64,000 nucleotides of DNA from Sinomicrobium oceani (lineage in GTDB: Bacteria; Bacteroidota; Bacteroidia; Flavobacteriales; Flavobacteriaceae), in the NCBI RefSeq assembly GCF_900119185.1, contig NZ_FPJE01000008.1, positions 1-64,000 of the forward strand. The letters run 5' to 3'. A program made the position numbers and the translations under genes. A model generated the notes under the pieces. The model was not told the DNA's origin and made no database searches. It saw only the letters and a list, made by a program, of their open reading frames with translations. Numbering within the stretch: the first letter of the stretch is position 1; every line of letters begins with the position of its first letter. This document shows positions 8,881 through 18,790 of this stretch, in pieces.

Positions 8881-9840
8881 TCAGAAGCTTGCAATGATCT
8901 GCATGGCTACTTTAAGGGCTTCCTTACCCTGGGTAAGGGTGACGATCGGTGTAGTATGTTCGGTAATGGCCGATGCAAATGTTTCCAGTTCGTCCAGAAT
9001 GGCATTGTTGGCCAGTATTTTCGGATTCTCGAAATAAATCTGTTTTTTGAGTCCTTCCGCATTCTGAAGGATCAGGGCAAATTCATCGAATTTTTTAGGC
9101 GCATCTTTCATCTTCACTACTTCTACCTGTTTCTCCAGGAAGTCTACGGAGATGTAAGCATCCTTCTGAAAGAACCTTGATTTCCGCATATTTTTCAGAG
9201 ATATTCTGCTCGCGGTCAGGTTGGCCACACAGCCGTTTTCAAACTCAATACGGGCATTGGCGATGTCCGGCGAATTGCTGATAACCGAAACACCACTGGC
9301 ATTGATGTGTTTTACGGGAGATTGTACCAGGCTGAGGATAATATCGATATCATGGATCATCAGGTCGAGTACCACCGGTACGTCCGTACCCCGGGGATTG
9401 AATTCTGCCAGTCTGTGGGTCTCTATAAACATGGGATTGCTGATCTTATCCTTAACCGCTGTAAAAGCGGGGTTAAAGCGCTCGACATGTCCCACCTGGC
9501 CTTTTACACCATACTGTTCGGCCAGAGCAATGATCTCTTCGGCCTCTTCTACGGTGTTGGCTATGGGTTTTTCTATAAATATATGTTTTCCTTTCTCCAG
9601 GGCTTTTTTAGCACACTCGAAATGAGAGAGGGTGGGTGTTACGATATCGACGACATCAACCGCATCGATCAGTTCATCTACCGAGGCAAACGATTTGTAT
9701 CCGAATTCTTTGGATACTTTCTGCGCGTTTTTCTGATTGGGGTCGTAGAAACCGGCCAATTCGTATTTGTCGGACTGGTTGAGTAAACGAAGGTGAATTT
9801 TTCCCAGGTGCCCCGCACCCAGAACTCCGGCTTTAAGCAT
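8881..9840 (-). CDS. Gfo/Idh/MocA-family oxidoreductase
   Basis: The 319-residue protein begins MLKAGVLGAGHLGKIHLRLL, so the Rossmann GxGxxG lies at the very N-terminus. The HIFIEKPIA motif supplies the family lysine, and the second half is an alpha/beta dehydrogenase domain. I chose the ATG at 9840. The frame stays open for 69 more codons upstream, but that segment is low-complexity and outside the domain. No signal peptide, so cytoplasmic. The substrate is not identifiable; sugar or inositol dehydrogenases are typical. It is the first gene of the minus-strand run that leads to miaA and is divergent from pcm. Confidence 0.85.
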   Translation of the reverse strand: MLKAGVLGAGHLGKIHLRLLNQSDKYELAGFYDPNQKNAQKVSKEFGYKSFASVDELIDAVDVVDIVTPTLSHFECAKKALEKGKHIFIEKPIANTVEEAEEIIALAEQYGVKGQVGHVERFNPAFTAVKDKISNPMFIETHRLAEFNPRGTDVPVVLDLMIHDIDIILSLVQSPVKHINASGVSVISNSPDIANARIEFENGCVANLTASRISLKNMRKSRFFQKDAYISVDFLEKQVEVVKMKDAPKKFDEFALILQNAEGLKKQIYFENPKILANNAILDELETFASAITEHTTPIVTLTQGKEALKVAMQIIASF

Positions 9841-10091
9841 AAAATAGATGTTTTGAACAAAAATAAGGTTATTCGGGGAATAAGACCAATAATATCTCCG
9901 GATTATAGATAAAATTGTATGCGAAGTCACAGAATTACAAAAATTGGTAAAAAGGTGTAACTGAAGGAGACACTGCAAAGCGGTGGCAGGAGAGGGGCCC
10001 TGATTCCCGGTTTTTCGCCCGTTATAAAAACGCTTTGATTTGTTCAATTTATTTTTCGTTGTAACTTTACCTGCGCTAACACATCACAACC

Positions 10092-10733
10092 TTGAAAGAT
10101 ACCTTAAGACATAAAGGAAAGAGAAACAGGCTCGCCGAAACCGTGGCGGAAAAAGGAATTACCGATCCTAAAGTCCTGGATGCTATCCGAAGTGTACCGA
10201 GACACCTTTTTATGGATAGTAGTTTCGAAGATCATGCTTACCAGGACAAGGCCTTTCCTATAGCGGCCGGACAAACCATTTCGCAGCCTTTTACCGTTGC
10301 TTTTCAAACCCAGTTACTCGAGGTCTCGCCGGGGGATAACATCCTCGAAATAGGAACGGGTAGTGGCTATCAGACTGCTGTTTTGCTCGAGATGAAAGCC
10401 CGGGTCTATTCTATAGAACGTCAGCTGGAACTTTTTAAGCGTACCAGCCTGTTTTTACCCAAACTGGGGTATCGCCCCAAGAAACTCATCTTCGGCGACG
10501 GGTATAAAGGATTGCCCGAAGAAGCTCCTTTTGACGGTATCATCGTTACCGCAGGCGCTCCGGAAGTTCCCAGGCCCCTGCTCGCCCAACTGAAAGTAGG
10601 AGGCAGACTGGTGATCCCCGTAGGTGGGGCTACCCAGACGATGACCATGTTTACCAGGAAATCGGCCATGGAATTTGAGAAGAAAGAATTCGGAGAGTTT
10701 CGTTTTGTTCCGCTGCTGGAGGATAAAAATTAA
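10092..10733 (+). CDS. pcm: Protein-L-isoaspartate O-methyltransferase
   Basis: The 213-residue SAM-dependent enzyme methylates L-isoaspartyl residues to repair aged proteins. Motif I LEIGTGSGYQTAVLLE is at about 85-100. The family signature QTISQP is at 61-66, preceded by VPRHLFM. The C-terminal VIPVG segment is present. The start codon appears to be TTG at 10092, since no ATG precedes the conserved N-terminus. It is divergent from the oxidoreductase gene across about 250 bp and converges on the sulfatase gene 38 bp away. Confidence 0.92.
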   Translation: MKDTLRHKGKRNRLAETVAEKGITDPKVLDAIRSVPRHLFMDSSFEDHAYQDKAFPIAAGQTISQPFTVAFQTQLLEVSPGDNILEIGTGSGYQTAVLLEMKARVYSIERQLELFKRTSLFLPKLGYRPKKLIFGDGYKGLPEEAPFDGIIVTAGAPEVPRPLLAQLKVGGRLVIPVGGATQTMTMFTRKSAMEFEKKEFGEFRFVPLLEDKN

Positions 10734-10771
10734 AACAGTTTCCAGAATAGGGGCCTTTTTATTTTGCCATG

Positions 10772-12328
10772 TCATTTTCCTGAATGTATAATGGAATCCA
10801 ATTCTTTCTTCATTTTTTGGAGAAGTCCGGGGTTTTGTAATGCAATATTTTTCTTTTCGGAAGGATCATTCCGAAGATCGTAGAGCTGCTCTTCCCCGGA
10901 GAACCCGGTTTCGATATCCGGTCCCCAGGTGATCCTGGCATTTCCCGGATTCGGAGGAATAAATTTGTAATCTCCTTTGACATAAGAGAGAACGCTACCG
11001 ATAGCCTCCTGTACCAGGCCATCCCGGCCTTGCCGGTCTTTCCCGGTAAGGGCTTCCCATTGATCCTGAGTGTCGGGAGCCTGTCCGGTAGTGATGGATT
11101 GTCCGGTACCGGCTGCAAACGAACCGAGGATATCTACCTGGCTGAACAGGGCGGCCGATTCGGCTCCCGGAGGTATATGCCCTGTCCATTTTACGAGCAT
11201 TGGTACCCGTGTACCCGCTTCCAGGGCACTGTATTTTCCTCCTCTTAGAATTCCCGAAGGACGATGATTTCCCAGTAACTCCCTGGCCCGGTCCCGGTAG
11301 CCGTCATCCAGAACAGGACCGTTGTCACTACTGAATATAATTAGGGTATTATCTTCCAGATCCAGCTCTTCCAATAGTCTGGTAATTTCTCCTACTGCCC
11401 AGTCTAGCTGTGCAATAACATCTCCCCTGGGACCCCGGTCTGTTTTTCCCTGAAATCTTTCATGGGCTATTCTGGGTACATGAATATCGTGCGTGGCCAG
11501 GTACAGAAAAAACGGTTTTTCTTTGTTTTTCCGAATGAATGCTGTAGATTTTTCCACCAGCTTGTCCGCAATATCCTCATCCCGCCACAATGCCGCTTTT
11601 CCTCCGGTCATATACCCGATACGGCTTATACCGTTAACGATGGTCATATCATGGCCATGAGACCATTTGGTGGTAAGGAGCTCCGGGTTTTCTTTCCCCG
11701 TAGGCCAATCGCCTGTTTTTTCTTTGTAGCTTACGCGGATGGGGTCGTCCGCTTTCAGGTTTACCACGTGGTGATTTTCAACAAAAACACATGGAACCCT
11801 GTCGCCGGTAGCAGGAATGATGAAGGAGTAATCAAATCCGATCTCCAGGGGCCCCGGGCTGATCTTTCCATTCCAGTCCGGGCCGTTTTCATCGCCAAGG
11901 CCCAGGTGCCATTTGCCCACAACGGCTGTTTTATAACCGCTTTTCCGCAAGATACCCGGAAGGGTTTCCGTGCCCGGTTTTATAAGACTTGAGGCGTCTC
12001 CGGGGGCAACTCCTCTCCCTCTGGTACGCCATGCATATTCTCCCGTAAGCAGAGAATAGCGGGATGGGGTACAGGTTGCCGCTGTAGTATAGGCATTGGT
12101 GAATTTCAGGCCTTCGTCGGCGAGTTTATCTATATGTGGCGTGGCTATACTGCCACCATAGCAACTTATATCTCCGTAGCCGAGATCATCCGAATAAATA
12201 AGAACAATATTGGGATGGCGGGATTGGTCCGTATTTGTTCCTGTTTTTTCTTCCTGGCCGGACTTTTTACAGGATAACAGTAGAAGGATAAAGACAGTGC
12301 AAACCTGAATTCTGGTTGGATGTTTCAT
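10772..12328 (-). CDS. Type I (formylglycine) sulfatase, lipoprotein
   Basis: The 518-residue protein belongs to the arylsulfatase S1 family. C86 in CTPSRYSLLTG is the residue to be converted to formylglycine. The metal-binding pair D47-D48 (YSDDLGYGD) and a second site around SSDNGP are present. The N-terminus MKHPTRIQVCTVFILLLLSC ends in a lipobox with Cys20, so the mature protein should be lipid-anchored in the periplasm or outer membrane. I chose the ATG at 12328, since the upstream 28 codons would bury this signal. No carbohydrate-active gene is adjacent, but a formylglycine-generating-enzyme homologue lies at 40125-41303. The substrate is unknown; algal or animal sulfated glycans are typical. 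Confidence 0.9.
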   Translation of the reverse strand: MKHPTRIQVCTVFILLLLSCKKSGQEEKTGTNTDQSRHPNIVLIYSDDLGYGDISCYGGSIATPHIDKLADEGLKFTNAYTTAATCTPSRYSLLTGEYAWRTRGRGVAPGDASSLIKPGTETLPGILRKSGYKTAVVGKWHLGLGDENGPDWNGKISPGPLEIGFDYSFIIPATGDRVPCVFVENHHVVNLKADDPIRVSYKEKTGDWPTGKENPELLTTKWSHGHDMTIVNGISRIGYMTGGKAALWRDEDIADKLVEKSTAFIRKNKEKPFFLYLATHDIHVPRIAHERFQGKTDRGPRGDVIAQLDWAVGEITRLLEELDLEDNTLIIFSSDNGPVLDDGYRDRARELLGNHRPSGILRGGKYSALEAGTRVPMLVKWTGHIPPGAESAALFSQVDILGSFAAGTGQSITTGQAPDTQDQWEALTGKDRQGRDGLVQEAIGSVLSYVKGDYKFIPPNPGNARITWGPDIETGFSGEEQLYDLRNDPSEKKNIALQNPGLLQKMKKELDSIIHSGK

Positions 12329-12554
12329 AAATGGTATTCGGATTAATCCGTATAAATGTATATGTTTTCGAGCACATATCATAGCGTAGTGAGAGCTTTT
12401 TGTAATGCACACCGGGTTCGAAAGTGTAGGATCGATAAAAAAGGATTGAATAAATGATAATATTATATATTTTAATCGGTTTTAGAATAAAAGTGACAAA
12501 AATTTCATGTAGCTGTTTCATGTTATAAAAAAAGGCATTAATATTGTGTTATAA

Positions 12555-12614
12555 ATGAAAACAAACCTGATTCATATCATTGCGGTCATCGTCATTGTGG
12601 TTATTTCACCTTGA
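12555..12614 (+). CDS. ilv leader peptide 1 (attenuator)
   Basis: This short ORF reads MKTNLIHIIAVIVIVVISP, then TGA. Eleven of 19 residues are Ile, Val or Leu, with nine within ten codons of the 3' half (IAVIVIVVI). A Rho-independent terminator follows at 12653-12681. The stop codon is immediately followed by an antiterminator arm (12616-12624). The design matches ribosome-mediated attenuation of branched-chain amino-acid operons (E. coli ilvL type). ilvD begins 403 bp downstream. No strong Shine-Dalgarno is visible, as usual in Bacteroidota. Confidence 0.85.
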   Translation: MKTNLIHIIAVIVIVVISP

Positions 12615-12615
12615 C

Positions 12616-12681
12616 CGGGAATGGTATGTTAGAAAATATAATTTTTAAACACAGCCTTCCCGAAAACGGAAGGCTTTTTTA
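12616..12681 (+). promoter_or_regulatory. Attenuator 1: antiterminator/terminator pair
   Basis: Terminator: AGCCTTCC (12653-12660) pairs perfectly with GGAAGGCT (12668-12675), loop 7 nt, followed by T6. Antiterminator: CGGGAA-T-GG (12616-12624) pairs with CCTTCCCG (12655-12662), 8 bp with a one-base bulge, which would consume the 5' arm of the terminator. The antiterminator arm starts 1 nt after the leader stop. A ribosome that finishes the leader would cover it and allow termination, whereas a ribosome stalled at Ile/Val codons would leave it free. Confidence 0.82.
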
Positions 12682-12700
12682 GTACCTGGATTTTTTACGG

Positions 12701-12763
12701 ATGAAAAGATTGTCACACATAGTCATTATTCTTGTCGTCATTATGAACTCGTTTTCGGGTTGA
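12701..12763 (+). CDS. ilv leader peptide 2 (attenuator)
   Basis: The second short ORF reads MKRLSHIVIILVVIMNSFSG, then TGA. It has an unbroken run of eight branched-chain residues (IVIILVVI). It begins 20 bp after the terminator T-tract of attenuator 1 and has its own terminator at 12788-12830. The stop codon at 12761-12763 lies inside the antiterminator arm of its own hairpin system. The two leaders differ in sequence outside the Ile/Val core. Confidence 0.85.
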   Translation: MKRLSHIVIILVVIMNSFSG

Positions 12764-12830
12764 TACGATAAGGATATGCTGTAAAACAGGGCCTGTATCA
12801 ATCCGAAGAATGATACGGGCCTTTTCTTTT
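12757..12830 (+). promoter_or_regulatory. Attenuator 2: antiterminator/terminator pair
   Basis: Terminator: 12788-12800 pairs with 12811-12823 over 13 bp including two G-T pairs, loop 10 nt, followed by a T-rich tract (CTTTTCTTTTT). Antiterminator: GGGTTGATACG (12757-12767) pairs with TGTATCAATCC (12794-12804), 11 bp with two G-T pairs, which is exclusive with the terminator stem. The leader stop codon is inside the 5' arm. From 12831 to 13017 I see only AT-rich sequence up to the ilvD start. Confidence 0.82.
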
Positions 12831-13017
12831 TCAGTTTTTATTTACTGTTGGATATGATAGTATGAAGTGGTATAAGATGTTGTTTTTCAGAATGGTAAAT
12901 ACATGCGCGTACAATTGAGTCTAAAAAACAGAATTAATGTTAAAATACTGGAGATTTTATATAAAATAATTTAGCTGATCATAAAGTATAATAGAGAAAA
13001 TAAATTTTTATTAAATA

Positions 13018-14691
13018 ATGTTAAACACGTATAGTAAACAAGTTACTCAAGATCCTACACTACCTGCCGCACAGGCAATGTTGCATGCCATAGGCCTTAG
13101 TGATGACGATTTGAAAAAGCCACTCATAGGTATAGCGAGCACAGGATATGAAGGAAATCCCTGTAACATGCATCTTAACGGTTTATCCGAGTATGTGAAA
13201 AAAGGTACGGAAGAAGCCGGCCTGGTCGGATTGATTTTTAATACCATAGGGGTGAGCGATGGTATCTCTAACGGGACGCAGGGCATGCGATATTCTCTTC
13301 CTTCACGAGATATTATAGCAGACTCTATAGAAACAGTCGTCCAGGGGATGAGTTATGATGGTGTCGTCACCGTGGTGGGATGCGATAAGAACATGCCGGG
13401 AGCGCTTATGGCGCTGCTGCGCCTCAACCGTCCTGCAGTCCTGGTTTACGGAGGAACTATTGCTCCGGGCTGTCACAAGGGACAAAAACTCGACATTATT
13501 TCGGCTTTTGAAGCCTGGGGAAGTAAAGTTGCCGGAAAAATTTCGGAAGATGATTATAAAGAAGTTATCCATAAGGCGTGTCCGGGTGCGGGTGCGTGCG
13601 GGGGCATGTACACAGCTAATACCATGGCCTCTGCCATAGAAACGCTGGGGATGTCGATACCTTTTAACTCTTCCATACCGGCGGTGAATGACGGAAAGAA
13701 AGAAGATTGTATTGCCGCCGGAAAGGCCCTGCGCCTCCTGTTGGAAAAAGATATAAAACCAAGGGATATCGTAACGAGAAAGTCTCTCGAAAATGCTTTT
13801 CGCGTGGTTACGGTACTCGGAGGTTCCACGAATGCCGTGCTCCATTTTATGGCCATAGCCAAAGCAGCTGAAGTAGATTTTACGCTGGATGATTTTAAGC
13901 GTATCAGCGATAACACACCGCTGCTGGCCGACCTGAAACCGAGTGGCAAATATGTGATGGAAGACCTGCACCGTATCGGTGGTGTTCCCGCGGTATTAAA
14001 ATATATGCTCAAACAGGGCATGTTGCACGGAGACTGTATTACGGTAACCGGGAAAACACTGGCAGAGAACCTTGCCGAAGTTCCGGATCTGGAAGAAGGA
14101 CAGGAGATTATCCGTGCCGTAGACAACCCTATAAAAAGTACCGGGCATATCCGTATCCTGTACGGAAATCTGGCCGAAAAAGGAGCGGTAGCCAAGATTA
14201 CCGGCAAAGAAGGTCTGAGGTTTACCGGGAAAGCAAAGGTGTTTAACGGAGAATCCGATGCCAATACCGGTATTAAAGAAGGTAAAGTGTCGAAAGGAGA
14301 TGTGGTTATCATACGTTACGAAGGCCCGAAAGGTGGTCCCGGAATGCCGGAAATGCTGAAGCCAACCTCTGCAATTATGGGGGCAGGACTCGGAAAAGAC
14401 GTAGCCCTGATCACAGATGGTAGATTTTCCGGCGGATCACACGGTTTTGTCGTCGGACACGTCTCTCCGGAAGCACAGGATGGCGGGGCCATAGCACTTG
14501 TGGAGGACGGTGATATTATTACCATAGACGCGGAAAACAATACTATTGATGTGGAAATTTCCGATCAGGAATTGAAAGATCGAAAGTCCAGGTGGGTTCA
14601 ACCCCCTTTAAAAGAGAAAAAAGGAATATTGTACAAATACGCCAAAACAGTTTCATCCGCATCAGAAGGATGCGTTACCGACGAATTTTAG
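13018..14691 (+). CDS. ilvD: Dihydroxy-acid dehydratase
   Basis: The 557-residue enzyme makes 2-oxoisovalerate and 2-oxo-3-methylvalerate, the third common step of Val/Ile synthesis. The Fe-S ligand cysteines are C49 (GYEGNPCN), C122 ([10 protein letters not shown]) and C194 ([15 protein letters not shown]), in the IlvD/Edd family pattern. The C-terminal [20 protein letters not shown] motif is intact. It is the first structural gene of the ilv operon, preceded by two attenuators. The next gene, ilvB, starts 90 bp downstream. Confidence 0.96.
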   Translation: MLNTYSKQVTQDPTLPAAQAMLHAIGLSDDDLKKPLIGIASTGYEGNPCNMHLNGLSEYVKKGTEEAGLVGLIFNTIGVSDGISNGTQGMRYSLPSRDIIADSIETVVQGMSYDGVVTVVGCDKNMPGALMALLRLNRPAVLVYGGTIAPGCHKGQKLDIISAFEAWGSKVAGKISEDDYKEVIHKACPGAGACGGMYTANTMASAIETLGMSIPFNSSIPAVNDGKKEDCIAAGKALRLLLEKDIKPRDIVTRKSLENAFRVVTVLGGSTNAVLHFMAIAKAAEVDFTLDDFKRISDNTPLLADLKPSGKYVMEDLHRIGGVPAVLKYMLKQGMLHGDCITVTGKTLAENLAEVPDLEEGQEIIRAVDNPIKSTGHIRILYGNLAEKGAVAKITGKEGLRFTGKAKVFNGESDANTGIKEGKVSKGDVVIIRYEGPKGGPGMPEMLKPTSAIMGAGLGKDVALITDGRFSGGSHGFVVGHVSPEAQDGGAIALVEDGDIITIDAENNTIDVEISDQELKDRKSRWVQPPLKEKKGILYKYAKTVSSASEGCVTDEF

Positions 14692-14781
14692 GGATACACA
14701 ATAACATGGTATGCGCTTCCGTGAAAATACCCTGTGATGTGTATAAACAATACATAGTTTGGTGTAGCAATAAAGAAGAGT

Positions 14782-16515
14782 ATGGAAACATTGAAAGAAA
14801 AATTAGTAGAAACAGAAACCAGTACAACCATCAGGATCAGCGGAGCAGAAGCTGTGATCCACTGCCTGCTGGCCGAAGGGGTAGACCTTATGTACGGATA
14901 TCCCGGTGGGGCTATCATGCCGGTATACGATGCCTTGTATAAGTTTCAGGATAAATTGCACCACGTGCTCACCCGTCACGAACAGGGAGCGACCCATGCT
15001 GCCCAGGGCTATGCCCGGGTCAGTGGAAAAGTAGGTGTGGCCATGGCTACTTCCGGACCAGGAGCAACCAATCTGGTTACGGGGATTGCCGATGCGCAGA
15101 TAGATTCTACCCCCATGGTGTGTATAACCGGCCAGGTAGCCAGGCATTTGCTGGGTACGGACGCTTTTCAGGAAACCGATATTATCGGTATTTCCACACC
15201 GGTAACCAAATGGAGTTATCAGGTCACCAAAGCAGCGGATATTCCCGTAGCACTGGCCAAGGCATTTTATATAGCCCGTTCCGGTCGTCCGGGACCCGTA
15301 TTGATCGATATCACCAAAAATGCCCAGGTAGAAGAGTTTGATTTCTCTTATAAAAAATGTACGGCAATACGTAGCTATAAACCCAAACCCGAAATCAACC
15401 CGACGAAAATCGGGGAAGCGGCTGCAATTATCAATAGTGCTAAAAAGCCCTTTATCGTTTTCGGACAGGGTATTATTCTGGGAAAAGCCGAAGCGGAATT
15501 AAAAGCCTTTATCGAAAAGGCTGGTATTCCTGCAGCGAGTACGGTACTCGGATTGTCTGCTCTGGAAACCGATCATCCCCTTTATACCGGGATGGTAGGT
15601 ATGCATGGAAATTATGCGCCGAACCTGATGACTAATGAATGTGATGTGCTTATAGCACTCGGAATGCGTTTTGACGACCGGGTAACAGGCGACCTGAGCA
15701 GGTATGCCAAACAGGCCAAAGTAATACATTTTGAAATAGACCCTGCCGAAGTCGACAAGAATGTCAAAACAGAGATCGCCGTTCTCGGAGATGTAAAGGA
15801 AACCTTGTCCGGAATACTGCCGCTGATCGATGAAAAGAAACACGAAACATGGCACCAGGAGTTTAAGGACAAACGGGCTATAGAGTTTGATAAAGTTATA
15901 AAAAATGACCTTTTCCCCGAGAAGCAAAAATTGACGATGGGAGAGGTTATCGAAAAGATCAATAAGCGTACCGGTGGTGATGCCATCGTGGTTTCGGATG
16001 TAGGTCAGCACCAGATGATCGCGTGCCGTTATGCCAAATTCAACCAGACCAAAAGTAATGTTACTTCCGGCGGACTGGGAACCATGGGGTTTGCGCTTCC
16101 TGCTGCGATCGGGGCCAAAATGGGAGCACCGGAACGGGAAGTTGTGGCTATTATCGGTGACGGCGGATACCAGATGACCATTCAGGAGCTGGGAACAATT
16201 TTCCAGACCCGTGTTCCGGTGAAGATCGTTGTGCTCAACAATGACTTTCTGGGGATGGTAAGGCAGTGGCAACAATTGTTTTTTGACCGGCGCTATGCTT
16301 CGACAGAACTTATCAATCCCGATTTCGTTACCATTGCCAAAGGCTACCATATTCCGGCACGCCGGGTCACCGAAAGGGCAGATCTGGACGAAGCCATCGA
16401 TGAACTGATAGCCTCGGAAGAAGCTTACTTCCTTGAAGTTTGTGTGGAAAAAGAAGACAATGTATTCCCTATGATCCCTACCGGCGCTTCAGTAACCGAT
16501 TGCAGGCTGGAGTAG
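14782..16515 (+). CDS. ilvB: Acetolactate synthase large subunit
   Basis: The 577-residue ThDP enzyme condenses pyruvate with pyruvate or 2-oxobutyrate. The catalytic Glu67 is in RHEQGATHAAQGYAR. The ThDP-binding GDGG is at 459-462, followed by the LNNDFLGMVRQWQ segment typical of acetohydroxyacid synthases rather than other pyruvate decarboxylases. The glycine-rich GYPGGAIMPVYD motif at 39-50 is conserved. It is paired with its regulatory subunit ilvN 41 bp downstream. Confidence 0.96.
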   Translation: METLKEKLVETETSTTIRISGAEAVIHCLLAEGVDLMYGYPGGAIMPVYDALYKFQDKLHHVLTRHEQGATHAAQGYARVSGKVGVAMATSGPGATNLVTGIADAQIDSTPMVCITGQVARHLLGTDAFQETDIIGISTPVTKWSYQVTKAADIPVALAKAFYIARSGRPGPVLIDITKNAQVEEFDFSYKKCTAIRSYKPKPEINPTKIGEAAAIINSAKKPFIVFGQGIILGKAEAELKAFIEKAGIPAASTVLGLSALETDHPLYTGMVGMHGNYAPNLMTNECDVLIALGMRFDDRVTGDLSRYAKQAKVIHFEIDPAEVDKNVKTEIAVLGDVKETLSGILPLIDEKKHETWHQEFKDKRAIEFDKVIKNDLFPEKQKLTMGEVIEKINKRTGGDAIVVSDVGQHQMIACRYAKFNQTKSNVTSGGLGTMGFALPAAIGAKMGAPEREVVAIIGDGGYQMTIQELGTIFQTRVPVKIVVLNNDFLGMVRQWQQLFFDRRYASTELINPDFVTIAKGYHIPARRVTERADLDEAIDELIASEEAYFLEVCVEKEDNVFPMIPTGASVTDCRLE

Positions 16516-16556
16516 TTACGGAGTGGAGTGATCAATGAAATAATATTAAAAAAGAA

Positions 16557-17081
16557 ATGAATAATACATATACCATTTCCGTATACTCGGAAAATAACAT
16601 AGGGTTGCTTAACCGTATTTCGGCCATATTTCTCAAACGGCATATCAATATAGAAAGCCTTACCGTTTCGGAATCGGAAATCGAAAATGTGAGCCGGTTT
16701 GTTATTGTGGCCGCTATGGACGAAGACCAGGTACGTAAGATCGTAGGGCAGCTCGAAAAACAGATCGAAGTGATCAAAGCCTACTATCACACCGACGAAG
16801 AAACGATCTACCAGGAGACCGCTTTGTTCAAGATAAAGTCGAGTTTATTGTTTGACGAAAGGCAGATACAGAACATCATCAAACAAAGTAATGCGAATAT
16901 CGTAACCGTAGCCCGTGAATTCTTCGTGATCGAAAAGACCGGAAGAAGGCACGAAACCGATGCGTTGTACGACGAACTCGTACCGTTTGGTATCATGCAG
17001 TTCGTACGTTCGGGGAGAATTGCAGTTTCGAAAACGGAAATGAATATATCGGCGTTGCTTCGCGAATTTCAGAATGCATAA
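16557..17081 (+). CDS. ilvN: Acetolactate synthase small (regulatory) subunit
   Basis: The 174-residue protein has an N-terminal ACT domain (about 4-75) beginning TISVYSENNIGLLNRISAIF and a C-terminal IlvN domain. It confers feedback inhibition, usually by valine, on IlvB. Length is normal for this subunit. It sits between ilvB and ilvC. A stem-loop at 17098-17121 separates it from ilvC. Confidence 0.95.
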   Translation: MNNTYTISVYSENNIGLLNRISAIFLKRHINIESLTVSESEIENVSRFVIVAAMDEDQVRKIVGQLEKQIEVIKAYYHTDEETIYQETALFKIKSSLLFDERQIQNIIKQSNANIVTVAREFFVIEKTGRRHETDALYDELVPFGIMQFVRSGRIAVSKTEMNISALLREFQNA

Positions 17082-17097
17082 ATTATCATAGTAAAAT

Positions 17098-17121
17098 ACG
17101 GACGCACTGTGGTGCGTCTGT
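17098..17121 (+). other. Stem-loop between ilvN and ilvC
   Basis: GACGCAC (17101-17107) pairs with GTGCGTC (17112-17118), loop TGTG, extended by three more pairs on the outside. The tail is only TGTTTGTTG, so it is a weak terminator at best. It may lower read-through or protect mRNA ends inside the operon. Confidence 0.45.
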
Positions 17122-17166
17122 TTGTTGAAAACAGAATAAATCTAAAATTAAAAATAAGCAATAAAA

Positions 17167-18636
17167 ATGGCAAATTACTTTAACACGCTTCCGTTGAGGC
17201 TTCAATTACAGCAATTAGGAGTATGTGAATTTATGGACAGATCCGAATTCAGTGAAGGTGTAAAAAAACTTCTTGGTAAAAAAATTGTAATTGTAGGATG
17301 CGGTGCCCAGGGGCTTAACCAGGGACTGAACATGAGAGATTCCGGACTGGATATTTCTTACGCATTGCGTGAAGCTGCCATCAAAGAACAAAGACAATCT
17401 TATAAAAACGCTACAGAAAACGGGTTTACCGTAGGTACCTATGAAGAACTTATCCCGACTGCCGATGTGGTATGTAATCTCACTCCGGATAAGCAGCATA
17501 CTGCCGTAATCAAGGCTGTTATGCCCCTGATGAAGGAAGGCTCTACGCTGTCGTACTCACACGGATTTAACATCGTGGAAGAAGGTATGCAGATCAGAAA
17601 GGACATTACCGTGATCATGGTAGCGCCCAAATGCCCGGGATCTGAGGTAAGAGAAGAATACAAAAGAGGATTCGGGGTACCGACATTGATCGCTGTCCAC
17701 CCGGAAAACGACCCTGAAGGAAAAGGACTGGAGCAGGCCAAGGCCTATGCTGCGGCAACCGGTGGAGACCGTGCAGGTGTGCTTCGTTCTTCTTTCGTTG
17801 CGGAAGTAAAGTCCGATCTTATGGGAGAACAAACTATTCTTTGCGGATTGTTGCAAACCGGATCCATACTGAGCTTTGACAAAATGGTAGAAAAGGGTGT
17901 AGAGCCCGGGTATGCCGCCAAGCTCGTACAATACGGATGGGAGACTATTACGGAGGCCCTGAAGCACGGTGGAATCACCAATATGATGGACAGGTTATCC
18001 AACCCTGCCAAGATAGAAGCATTCCGTTTGTCCGAAGAACTGAAGCAGATTATGCGACCGTTGTTCCAGAAGCACATGGATGATATCATGAGCGGGCACT
18101 TCTCCAAGACTATGATGGAAGACTGGGCCAATGATGATGTCAACCTGCTTACCTGGAGAAAGGCGACCGGGGAAACCGCATTCGAAAAAACCGAAGTGAC
18201 TTCCGCACCTATCAGTGAGCAGGAGTATTTTGACAACGGGGTACTTATGGTTGCTTTTGTAAAATCGGGAGTGGAACTCGCTTTCGAAACCATGACGGAA
18301 GCAGGAATCATAGCCGAGTCGGCTTATTATGAGTCGCTGCATGAGACACCTCTGATCGCAAATACGATAGCCCGTAAAAAACTATTCGAAATGAACCGTG
18401 TGATCTCCGATACTGCGGAGTACGGATGTTACCTTTTCGATCATGCGTGTAAACCGCTGTTATCCGATTTTATGAAGAAGATCGAAACCAATGTTATCGG
18501 TAAATCTTTTGCCGGGGGTAATGCGGTAGATAACCAGGAACTCATTAAGGTCAATTCGGAGATCAGGAATCACCCTGTAGAGAAAGTAGGGGCTTACCTG
18601 CGTTCTTCGATGACCGAGATGAAAAAAATCGTTTAA
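17167..18636 (+). CDS. ilvC: Ketol-acid reductoisomerase, class II, NADPH type
   Basis: The 489-residue enzyme isomerises and reduces acetolactate or acetohydroxybutyrate. The length marks the long class II form (E. coli/plant type) with a duplicated C-terminal domain. The Rossmann loop [10 protein letters not shown] is at 44-53. R68, R76 and S78 occupy the positions that bind the 2'-phosphate of NADPH in the E. coli enzyme, so NADPH is the expected cofactor. Metal-binding acidic residues lie in DLMGEQT. It is followed by a 154-bp gap with a GC-rich hairpin at 18686-18712. Confidence 0.96.
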   Translation: MANYFNTLPLRLQLQQLGVCEFMDRSEFSEGVKKLLGKKIVIVGCGAQGLNQGLNMRDSGLDISYALREAAIKEQRQSYKNATENGFTVGTYEELIPTADVVCNLTPDKQHTAVIKAVMPLMKEGSTLSYSHGFNIVEEGMQIRKDITVIMVAPKCPGSEVREEYKRGFGVPTLIAVHPENDPEGKGLEQAKAYAAATGGDRAGVLRSSFVAEVKSDLMGEQTILCGLLQTGSILSFDKMVEKGVEPGYAAKLVQYGWETITEALKHGGITNMMDRLSNPAKIEAFRLSEELKQIMRPLFQKHMDDIMSGHFSKTMMEDWANDDVNLLTWRKATGETAFEKTEVTSAPISEQEYFDNGVLMVAFVKSGVELAFETMTEAGIIAESAYYESLHETPLIANTIARKKLFEMNRVISDTAEYGCYLFDHACKPLLSDFMKKIETNVIGKSFAGGNAVDNQELIKVNSEIRNHPVEKVGAYLRSSMTEMKKIV

Positions 18637-18685
18637 GCAGGCCGGGAACAGCCTGTCGGACAACCGTTTTAACATACCGGATGAT

Positions 18686-18712
18686 GCCGGGGTTTATCTG
18701 ATATGCCCCGGC
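18686..18712 (+). other. GC-rich stem-loop after ilvC
   Basis: GCCGGGG (18686-18692) pairs with CCCCGGC (18706-18712) with a 13-nt loop. No T-tract follows, so it is not a classic terminator. It may mark the 3' end of a processed ilvC message or a partial terminator before the methyltransferase gene. Confidence 0.4.
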
Positions 18713-18790
18713 TGTATTCCGGAATCGTGGTTTTCAGGCATCGCTTCTTTTGGTATGTATAGTTAAGTACAAATTTTAAAATCCTTTATT

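Noticed and set aside
9841-10047. 69-codon N-terminal extension of the Gfo/Idh protein
   Set aside because: The Rossmann motif starts at the internal Met (9840); the extension is unlike any domain and lies in the divergent promoter region.
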